Source: Amoebophrya sp. A120
Lineage: Eukaryota > Sar > Dinophyceae > Syndiniales > Amoebophryaceae
Length of the DNA: 64,000 nucleotides
Reading direction: 5' to 3'
NCBI GenBank assembly: GCA_905178155.1
Contig: CAJINV010000008.1
Location: 1 to 64,000 of the forward strand
Part shown: piece by piece, positions 56,580 through 64,000 of the stretch
Numbering within the stretch: position 1 is the first letter of the stretch
Layout: each line of letters opens with the position of its first letter
Notes under the pieces: model-generated
Told to the model about the DNA's origin: nothing
Databases searched by the model: none
What the model saw: only the letters and a program-made list of their open reading frames with translations
Translations under genes and position numbers: made by a program

Positions 56580-58706
56580 TCAAAATGGCTTTGCGACTGC
56601 CCCTCCGACTTGCGAGTAGAGAATGGCTCCCACGACTGCCACACCTCCCAGGCCTCCCGCAATCATTGTTGTCGACGGCCCGCCTTCGGAGCCGTCGCTT
56701 TTTTCCGCCTCCTCATCTTCCGATCTGGCAGCGGCGTCTTCAGTGGCATTCGACGTAGCGTTTTCTCGTCCCGCGGTCGAATTCTTGTCCTCATCTCCGG
56801 ATGGAGGTACCGCTGTACCTGCAGGAGCGTTGGTACTGGTGCAGTCGTCCCCCGTCAATCCGGTGCAGCTCTCCTCTTCCTGGGTTGCCTCTGTTAACGC
56901 GTTTCCAGAAGGGCACTCTTCGTCCCCCGTGGCACAGTCGTTGCTTTGTTGTATGATGGCCCGACTGCGCCGCCGCACCCCGTCTTCGCAGCCACTTGAC
57001 GAACAGCTAGTCCATTCCGCCCATTGGTCGTATTGGCAGACCAGCTTTATGTCGTTGCAGTCGCAATGCCTTTCGTTTTCTTCGATCAGGTTCGCAGTCT
57101 TTTCCTGCCATCCCCCGCTGCTGTAGGTTCGAGTGGAGCACTCATGGTTCTCCACGGTTCGAGTGCGCCTATACTTCTGCTTCCCATACGCGCAGTTCTT
57201 CACGCAGTTATTCCCATGCTTCGTCCAACCCGTCCAACCGCTCACTTTGAACCAGTCTGTGCACGGCGGAGAATAGTCGTACCCGTTGTAACCGCCGTAA
57301 CCGCCGTACGGCGGATCCTTCTTCTGCTTGTTCCTCACGTTCATACCGCTCTCGGCAAGAGCGAACGCCGCCGCCGCGCTGGTGCAGTCGTCGCTGCTGC
57401 AAGCGTGGTATACGTATCCACTATTACTGATGGTCTGAATCTGTTTCCAGGACCCAGCTATTGCGCCAGTCAGATGGCAGTAGGTTGATGATTTGCGGCC
57501 TGCGAGATCACTATCAATGCTCGACGTTTCCCGCTCGCTGCGACCAGCGTCCTCCCTGTCAACAGCCTTTTCGTCGTCGAGATGGGCTAGACTGGACGTT
57601 GAGGATGTACTGTTTTTGAGAAAACCTGTGCTGCTGCTGCGTCGGGAAGACGGATCAGAAAAAACTACGGCAAAGTTTCTGGGTTTTGTTCTCTTCTTCT
57701 TCTTCTTCCGCTCGCTTGTCGCGGAAACAGCTGCAGCTCCTCCAGTTGCTGTGTCGTCGTCGCGAAATTCTGTATCCGTATCTCGAGGATGTTCTTTATT
57801 TTTTCGTTTGCGCGTTCTGCTCTCCTTCTGTTGCTGTTCATCATGCATGCGCCACGACTCTTCACCCCTTGGCCTTGATGCACCGACACCGACAGTGCCT
57901 CTTGGGCGTTCATCGGCTTTTTTTTTTGCGGCAGTCGTCTGTTTTTCTGCATTTTCGGGACCGCTGTCGAACCGACCGGATCCGGAATCGCCGAGGTGGA
58001 GCTCCTCGCCCGGCCTTGGAATCGCCGTCGTTGTTGCGACTTCTTTGTGTCCGAGAGTAGCATTCGAGTGCGCGGCTTCGCCGATCCCCTCATCTTCAAT
58101 GCGAATGTCTCCATGATGTTCTCTCCGCACGAGTGACGCAAGAGTTGTCTCCGTTTTCTGGTGAACCTGCGCGAGCGGTGCCCCGTCCGCATCTGCCTTT
58201 GGACCGTGATGCTGCTGCGTGCTCCTGCTTTCACCTGCGCCATTGTGATCAGCGCTTTTTGGTGCTGTTCCACCAGACCAGGAACCAGAAGTAAAAGTAT
58301 GAGGTCCTCCTGCTCGCTCGTTTTCTTCGTGTTCTTGCCTATTTCCCGCTAGTGCAGCTTCACCGGTGTCGAGAAACATTTCAATTTTCGAGGACGTTGC
58401 TGACGAGGAAGTTGAGCGCACTGCTTCGCTTTCATGTTCGCGCCGGACCATCGCAGGACGCAAGGTGTGCTCGGTGCGATTTCTACTTTCGGTGGCCGCG
58501 TTTCCATCACCCTTCTCCTGGCTGGCAGAAGCGAGTGCGAGAACCTGTTCAAGAACGCTGAAGAGCGATTTCTTGTGGCCGAGAAAGAGGAGCGCTGTTT
58601 TTCTACAAGGTCGCGATAGCCGCAGACGGCCGTAGACGCCGGCTCCGCCCCGATGCCAGCGAAGCCGAGTTTTGGACGGGGCACCGGAGCTCGTCGCGAA
58701 CATCAT
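56580..58706 (-). CDS. Thrombospondin type-1 repeat surface protein
   Basis: Single exon; the first in-frame ATG is at 58706 (708 residues); the frame is open further upstream, so the start is uncertain. A weak hydrophobic segment near 30-65 (CRKTALLFLGHKKSLFSVL) may be a signal. Residues about 75-430 are charged and low-complexity, with a Lys-rich block (SERKKKKKRTKPRN). The extracellular part has two TSP1-like units: GWTGWTKHGNNCVKNCAYGK followed by KYRRTRTV (about 485-515), and CQYDQWAEWTSCSSSGC followed by GVRRRSRAI (about 557-585), the W-x-x-W...C-x-x-x-C...R-x-R pattern. A Cys/Thr/Asn-rich stalk, an acidic stretch and a C-terminal helix (MIAGGLGGVAVVGAILYSQV) follow. In apicomplexans, TSP1 proteins act in adhesion and invasion; a similar role here is inference. 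Confidence 0.78.
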   Translation of the reverse strand: MMFATSSGAPSKTRLRWHRGGAGVYGRLRLSRPCRKTALLFLGHKKSLFSVLEQVLALASASQEKGDGNAATESRNRTEHTLRPAMVRREHESEAVRSTSSSATSSKIEMFLDTGEAALAGNRQEHEENERAGGPHTFTSGSWSGGTAPKSADHNGAGESRSTQQHHGPKADADGAPLAQVHQKTETTLASLVRREHHGDIRIEDEGIGEAAHSNATLGHKEVATTTAIPRPGEELHLGDSGSGRFDSGPENAEKQTTAAKKKADERPRGTVGVGASRPRGEESWRMHDEQQQKESRTRKRKNKEHPRDTDTEFRDDDTATGGAAAVSATSERKKKKKRTKPRNFAVVFSDPSSRRSSSTGFLKNSTSSTSSLAHLDDEKAVDREDAGRSERETSSIDSDLAGRKSSTYCHLTGAIAGSWKQIQTISNSGYVYHACSSDDCTSAAAAFALAESGMNVRNKQKKDPPYGGYGGYNGYDYSPPCTDWFKVSGWTGWTKHGNNCVKNCAYGKQKYRRTRTVENHECSTRTYSSGGWQEKTANLIEENERHCDCNDIKLVCQYDQWAEWTSCSSSGCEDGVRRRSRAIIQQSNDCATGDEECPSGNALTEATQEEESCTGLTGDDCTSTNAPAGTAVPPSGDEDKNSTAGRENATSNATEDAAARSEDEEAEKSDGSEGGPSTTMIAGGLGGVAVVGAILYSQVGGAVAKPF

Positions 58707-58833
58707 AGTACGTCCACGAGTCTTTACTACAGATGCAGATCTTTTTGCTTCCTCGTCGACCAGCACGATGGTGATGGAATGCTTCGGTGTTAACGTTTCA
58801 GCACTTCTGTTGAATCTGAATGTGAAATTCCGA

Positions 58834-58885
58834 GCCTTGTTCGAATTCACATTCAAAATCTAAATGTGAATTCGAACTACAAGGC
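58834..58885. repeat. Imperfect inverted repeat, about 20-bp arms
   Basis: Left arm GCCTTGTTCGAATTCACATT (58834-58853); right arm 58863-58885 is its reverse complement with a 3-base insertion. It lies about 130 bp upstream of the presumed ATG of the TSP1 gene, in its 5' UTR or promoter side. Confidence 0.8.
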
Positions 58886-60988
58886 TTTCTCTACGTACAC
58901 TTTCATATACTACGTGTGCGAGCAAGACCAGGACACTCACACTCCTTGAACGAGAAAGTTACTTACGTACAACTGCAAGCAGATGCAGATGTACAGGAAG
59001 TAGTTCGCCAAACCTATTCACGAACTCACCCTGGCCCACTCTCGTCATTTGATAACGGATGCCCACCAGCTCCAGCAGAAATTTGATAATGGACGTCTTG
59101 CAGCTCAACGCTCGAATTTTTCAAAAGCAAGCGGAAATATTTAATATTATCCCTTCGCGACATTGAGCTTCGCCCACAGTCACGTCAGTGATGCTTCGAG
59201 CTTGTTCAGCTCATGTGAGCCTCGCTCTGAGTAGCTTGAAGTAGTGCGTCCTGGCTTTTGCGAAATGGTCTGGCAAAGAATGTTCGTGCATTAAGAAAAA
59301 CTAGAACCAAAAACACGAACACTAACGATGACTCGGGTCTAACAGCACTGCTCATTCTCATGCACCTTTATGGTCCCAAGTCCCACTGCAGAATCGTCGG
59401 CTGCGCTGATCCCGCCGGAACCAGGAACCTTCCCTGCGACAACAAATGTGATCATATGTGACAGTCAGAGTACATGCTTGGTGTTGACGTCGAAGAAGGT
59501 GAAGGGCTATCGACGTAATGGAGTGCATAAGAGCGTTCACCTTCACACAAGACTCACTAATAAAGGGAAATGAGTATCTGTTCCCTCGGTGTTCGTCAAT
59601 CTGTCGGGGTGATTGCAGCGGGAATCTTTACTCGTAACCACCTGCTGTAGAACTTTTTTCCTGTGCAAGGATTTTAGTCAAGTGCGTCAGCGCTCGGTCT
59701 GCACGGACGGCCATGGAGTGAGACGCGTGGAAAAGACGCAGGGGCGGAAGCAGCTCCCCCAGAACTACTCGGACCCCCTCAAAGGGGTAGGTGCTCGGCA
59801 ATCCCAGCGCGGCATCCCGCCACAAGAACATCTGTCTCTTACAAAATTATGGCAGGCAAATGGACCATCGTAAAGGTAGTCGCATACTACAGCTGTTGAG
59901 ATTCTATCTATTTCTGCCGGCCCCAAGAGCGGTGCGCTAGTATTTCAAATTCAAGTGCCGAAATGTTACCAAATATGGCCGCCGGGGCGGAGGTAGTGAG
60001 GCCGTGGGCGCTTTCTTGCCGGCCGTCGCTGTGCTTTTTCTGGGCTCGCCATACCGCCGGGAGTAATGTTATGTCGCACGGTGTGGCGGCAGGTGAAAAA
60101 ACATAACATATTTTTGGTAAATTTCCGAAATTCCCTTAAGAAAGCCAGCCCCGATGCTATGGAGCCGATCCGGGCGCCGCGGGGGGCGCCCAGAAAGCGA
60201 AGAAAAATCGGGGCCGTAGCATGCGGATTGGCTTCGCGCGTCCGGCGCGCTTTTCCTTTTTTGCGTTTTTATTTTTCGCGCCGGCGCTTTTTGCAAAGCT
60301 TCCCCCGATTAGAAACCGGCGAAAAGGCGGCCGCTTTCGCGGCCGCCCAAAATGCTCCGAAATCGAGGCCGTGCCATGCGGTTTCGCTGTTCTGGCTTTA
60401 GACGCGTTTTTTCTGGGCGCCCTTTTGGGCGCCCCAAATCGCCAGAATCCCAAGCGGCGGGCGCCTCAGAAAGGCGCCCCCTTTGCCGGCTCCCCTGCGT
60501 CGTTTTATCAATCGGCGACCGATAGAATCCGAAGGCGATTCGTTGACGGCAAAGCAAAACAGGATGGCACGACTCAAGTCTTTTCGTGCGGAAAAACACG
60601 AAGCACCATTACAAACTGCCGGTCGTTTTTGACACTTCATGGCAAGAAAACTGCCCGGTTAGAACCGTTCGGTGACCTCACTACATATAATTCGAACATG
60701 CTCTCCTGAGATTGAAGGTGAATGGCTATCATGCATAACAAAAGGCCAGCGCCAGCGCCAGCGCGTGGCTTCATAAAACCATGTGCTTGGGAACAGCAAT
60801 CTTCCTACATCGTGACTCAAGCATCATCGCGGAAATACCATACTTAGTTCCAGTCGCTGAACGAAACAGGCCATAGATCATGTCGGTCCACATAAAAACG
60901 TAACGCCAACTCAACTGTCAATTTTTTTACGTCATCTAAGAATTAGGTAGGTATTTGCCTGCAATAACGTTTCAAACTTCTGCAAGAG
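58886..60988. other. Intergenic; GC-rich block from about 59,990
   Basis: 58886-59980 is ordinary AT-rich DNA with no supported gene. From about 59,990 to 60,560 the sequence becomes GC-rich. It includes a diverged tandem duplication: TCGGGGCCGTAGCATGCGG near 60,216 and TCGAGGCCGTGCCATGCGG near 60,361, with GGGCGCC-type inverted stretches. Open frames here are long only because stop codons are rare in GC-rich DNA; none shows a domain. Confidence 0.45.
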
Positions 60989-62026
60989 TTAGACCAGAAA
61001 ATCGGACGAAGTACATGTTTTTTTGCGCATCCCCGTGCAATGGGGGTCGCTGGCGGAAAGAAGTTGGGGGGCGCGAAGGCGCGACCGCGTTCCGGGCTGC
61101 TTTACCCCGTAAAAATTAGCCTCCGGCATTGCGGCGGGGCGGCCGGGGCCGGGAAGGGTCGGCCGGACATAGATAGGAAGGCGACGGCACACAGCCAGCA
61201 CTTCGCCACCCGCCCCCGCGCGAGACTCAAGTCGGGGATGCACAGCCGACGCGGCGTGCATCCCGGGGCCCCAACTCGAAGCCCGTCCGGGGCCGGAAAA
61301 GCTTTTGCTTTGGCTGCGGCCGGGCGCGCCCTTCCCCATCCGGGGTCCCGGCCGGCGGGTGAATTGCACGCCCCTTGAAAGGCGTGCGCGCCCTCCCCCC
61401 TTTCCGGGGGGGGGAAAAGCGGGGGCCGAATTGGCCCAATTCGCCCCCCTTTTGGAGGGGGGGTAAAATGTGCCCGGTTCTGGGCCATTTTGCCCCCCCC
61501 TGTAGCATCGGGGGAAGGCCATTTTCTGCCCCCCCTAAAAAAGGGGGCAGAATTGCCCCAATTCTGCCCCCTTTTTACCCCCCCCCCCCGAGGGGGGGCG
61601 CGCGCGCCTCTCGGGCCCCCCCCATCATTATCCCCAACTTGGGGGGCGTTGGCTTGGGCCGAAGCAGGCCCAACCCACGGGGCGCGCGCTCTACTGCTTC
61701 GGAGGCCGGCCCCTCCTGTACGGCAAACAGGCCCATGCGCTTCCGGCAGAAAACATGGCGGCGGCGCACCGCCCCGACAGGGACAGGCCCGGGGGGAAGC
61801 CGCTTGGCGGGGCGGCGCTTCTCGCTCTTGGCGGGCTTCGAGGCCGGGAGGCCGCCCCGGCTCTCTTTGACAAGCCACAACGCCCGAGCCGCTGCATGGC
61901 GCAGCGAGGTCCTCGGGCCGGGTGTGTTGCGAGGGCATCCCGCCGCCCTCAAAGCGAAACGAAAGTGGCCCGCCATGCCAGCGGGTGCGCGAAAAAGTAT
62001 GTACTTCGTCCGATTTTCTGGTCTAA
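60989..62026. mobile_element. 1,038-bp TIR element with 5-bp target duplication
   Basis: Perfect 28-bp terminal inverted repeats starting TTAGACCAGAAAATCGGACG, with similarity continuing to about 44 bp, flanked by AAGAG on both sides (60984-60988 and 62027-62031). The interior is very GC-rich, with runs of C and G up to 12 and short mirror motifs such as GGCAGAATTGCCCCAATTC. Open frames in it are repeated low-complexity and no transposase is recognisable. I call it a non-autonomous DNA transposon (MITE-like). Its termini differ from introner families A-D. Confidence 0.88.
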
Positions 62027-62126
62027 AAGAGCGTAATGCTCAACGTCAACAGATATTGTATTCGCATAGCCATGTATCAAAGAGAAAGGCGGCACATCAT
62101 CCCGTCAATTTGTCTTGACGTGGTTA

Positions 62127-63107
62127 CTAGACTATGCGCATCTCTTTGTTCTCTATGCATAGAGATGGGCACGAGCGGCAAGCGGAACAAGAAGGCTGCG
62201 GTGCAATCTGGTGTGACATGGTTTTTTTCATTCTTCGTCGTGTAGTGTCCGTTTGTGTAGTCAATATGGATATGCCTTTTGCGGTTTCTTTTCTCTTTGA
62301 TACCGTATGGCGAGAAAGGTCACTGAGCAACTGGCGCTCTTCGGGGTCGATTTTCCCTTCGGAATTAGACTGGCGCAGCACCAGTTCGCTCGGGGTGGAT
62401 TCTTCCCGGCTACGAGCCTTCTCCTCGTTTCCACCTTCCCTCTTGTCCTCATTATTCTGATTTTTATCAAAGATCCGCTTTTTTACCACGCTGACAGACG
62501 GCTGCGCGCCGTGTTGCGATATTCTGGATGGCGTGGAGCGTGCCTCGTCTTTGTTCAGGATAGCAGTGGCGAGCAAGAGAATCTGCTGCGTCTCGGTCAA
62601 CATATTTTTAGCCGCGTTGTTTGTGTCTACGGGAAGACGCGCCGCCGCGTCCGTTTCATGGGCGGCCGTGCCAGAAATTCCAAGATGCCCAAGCCCGTCC
62701 TGATTGGAGCCTGTCATGAGAGCGGCTTGTTGTGGTCTTCCCTGCGCTGCCATTGGCGGACAGAGCCCGAGCGTTCTGACCAGCTTGTCCGATACACGGC
62801 GCACCAGCCGCCGCTCGAGAGAACTTTCCGCGCCGCGAGTTACTTCCATTCGCCAGGGGTTCAGATGTCGCATACACTGGATCTTTTTGGACCTTAGAAA
62901 GCTGTTTACGCGATACCGGGTTAGCGCCATATTCTTATCGCCGCAAAAGTGAAGATGCTCGACGGTGCTCCTGCCCTGCCCCTGATTGTGTGACTCTTGC
63001 TGGAGCTGCTGCTCATCTGTAGAGATTCGAGCTTCGCCTCCAGCAATACCATCTTTATTTCGATTTTGATTTTCAGTTGATGTTGAACAAACTCGCTGTC
63101 GCTTCAC
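62127..63107 (-). CDS. Unknown protein exon
   Basis: Open for about 326 codons on the minus strand to a stop at 62127. No ATG at its upstream limit; a possible acceptor (AACTTGCAG) lies just before 63,107, so this is likely an internal or last exon. Composition is mixed and protein-like: KDGIAGGEARISTDEQQLQQ, AALMTGSNQDGLGHLGISGT, ETQQILLLATAILNKDEAR, KREGGNEEKARSREESTPSE, RSCPSLCIENKEMRIV. No domain recognised. Lies 100 bp from the TIR element. Confidence 0.45.
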   Translation of the reverse strand: MKRQRVCSTSTENQNRNKDGIAGGEARISTDEQQLQQESHNQGQGRSTVEHLHFCGDKNMALTRYRVNSFLRSKKIQCMRHLNPWRMEVTRGAESSLERRLVRRVSDKLVRTLGLCPPMAAQGRPQQAALMTGSNQDGLGHLGISGTAAHETDAAARLPVDTNNAAKNMLTETQQILLLATAILNKDEARSTPSRISQHGAQPSVSVVKKRIFDKNQNNEDKREGGNEEKARSREESTPSELVLRQSNSEGKIDPEERQLLSDLSRHTVSKRKETAKGISILTTQTDTTRRRMKKTMSHQIAPQPSCSACRSCPSLCIENKEMRIV

Positions 63108-64000
63108 ACTGCAAGTTGTGCGCTTGTAAGAAACACGCCAAGCAGGTTTCCTTGGAGAAAACTAACCGAGAGGGGCCCTGGCTTCTTCCCCCCCATACGA
63201 TTTCCCTAAAGAAAAAAAAACCGGGCCCACCCCTCCCCACATCCCCAAATCGGCGGCCTTTCCCTGGGTGCCCAGCTAGGTAGCGCGCGGGGCCAGCGGC
63301 CTGCCCCTGCAAAGGCACACACCGGGCCGCCTACCATCAACGCAGTGCGGTAGGTGTCGCCGGCCAAGGTCGCACGCGACAGCTGCGGCGCGCGAAGCTT
63401 CTACATCCTGAGCCCGGCGGCCGGGCCGGCCGGGCTTCAACAGCCCTGCTCGTTACCCGCAAAAACCTGCACAATCTTGCGCCGGACCCTCCGCCCGCCA
63501 CAGTTCTTCGCCCCTTCGTTCTTCGCCACAGAAACAAAGAAAGGAACAGCGGCAAGGCCAGCACACTGCCTTCTTACAGAGGCAACCCCGCTGAAGGTAG
63601 GTCCCAACCTGTCAGAGCAGGCACTGAACCGCCGGGGCGGCGGAAATGCAGGGGCAGACGGGGCGCCTGCAATGCTTCGAACCGGGCTGCGGACAAGACG
63701 CCGGCGCGCCTGCGACAAAACGAAAGCGGGCACAGATAGGCCCGACGCAAGTGTGGCGCTGCGGCACTTCGCGTCCATATATGCAAGGGGTGGCCGGCAA
63801 AGGGATAAGGGGCAAACGGGCGGCGCCCGAACGTCAACGCCAGCCGCGGCCCGCATTGCGCGCCACAAAAATGCGCCAAATACGGCAGCGGGCGCCGCGT
63901 CTCGAGGAAGCTGCTTTGCGATGGCCCGGCTCGGCGCCTTGTGTGCCCCTCTTCCCTGCAACCACAATGAGGGGCGCCGGCGTTGTGGGAATTGCCTCCG
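63108..64000. other. GC-rich sequence at window end
   Basis: Composition is like the interior of the TIR element (G/C runs, CGGGCCGGCCGGGC), unlike the genes to the left. It could be another GC-rich insertion whose far end is outside the window. No domain is seen in its open frames, so no gene is called. Confidence 0.4.

Noticed and set aside
61102-61938. Long GC-rich open frames inside the TIR element
   Set aside because: Stop codons are rare in this composition. All frames give Pro/Gly/Arg/Ala low-complexity peptides with no transposase motif.
59990-64000. Bacterial contamination or chimeric join at the GC-rich end
   Set aside because: No bacterial gene is recognisable, GC-rich segments alternate with ordinary sequence at 62,030-63,100, and a clean TIR/target-duplication explains part of the change. 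Not excluded without read data.

Overview
The window looks like nuclear DNA of a protist, most plausibly a dinoflagellate-lineage alveolate of the Amoebophrya (Syndiniales) type. The reasons are eukaryote-only proteins (SEC62, SYF1/XAB2, a PPP4R1-like HEAT protein, a JmjC protein, a mitochondrial-type BolA), many introns, very long low-complexity proteins, every recognisable gene on one strand, and coding exons interrupted by short terminal-inverted-repeat elements that behave as introns. Introner elements with non-canonical splice sites are known from Amoebophrya. The species assignment is inference.

Layout, all genes on the minus strand, listed by rising coordinate: an unrecognised gene cut by the left edge (140-1329); aspartate ammonia-lyase (3030-5406); a JmjC/cupin protein split by four introners (6456-9283); SEC62 (9984-11779); a PPP4R1-like phosphatase regulator with three introners (12650-18699); two neighbouring genes with cold-shock-like modules (20129-23470 and 23783-28563); a BolA protein (29466-30343); the 3' part of an unknown gene (31063-31945); a giant disordered protein of about 2,523 residues in six exons (32459-41504); a cysteine-rich membrane protein (42645-43886); a coiled-coil protein (45598-47268); splicing factor SYF1 (48524-53150); a CREG/pyridoxamine-oxidase-like protein (54375-55824); a 53-residue membrane protein (56098-56388); a thrombospondin type-1 surface protein (56580-58706). 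The right end (about 60000-64000) is GC-rich, with C and G homopolymer runs, a 1,038-bp TIR element with a 5-bp target duplication, and one uncertain exon.

The main discovery is the set of intron-forming elements: 14 complete copies and one edge copy in four sequence families (A about 151-154 bp, B 263-319 bp, C 220-234 bp, D 308 bp). Nearly all start TAT and end ATA on either strand, and most are flanked by 3-6 bp direct repeats. Every complete copy lies inside a coding exon, and exact removal restores the reading frame. I summed exon lengths by hand for ten multi-exon genes (AspA, JmjC, SEC62, PPP4R1-like, both cold-shock genes, BolA, the giant gene, SYF1, CREG-like). Each total is a multiple of three, ending at the observed stop. 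Most element introns lack exact GT-AG ends, while conventional introns in the same genes are mostly GT-AG. The coding sequence functions are mainly housekeeping (ER translocation, splicing, phosphatase regulation, Fe-S maturation, aspartate catabolism), plus candidate secreted or surface proteins. No tRNA, rRNA, CRISPR array or bacterial-style operon was seen.
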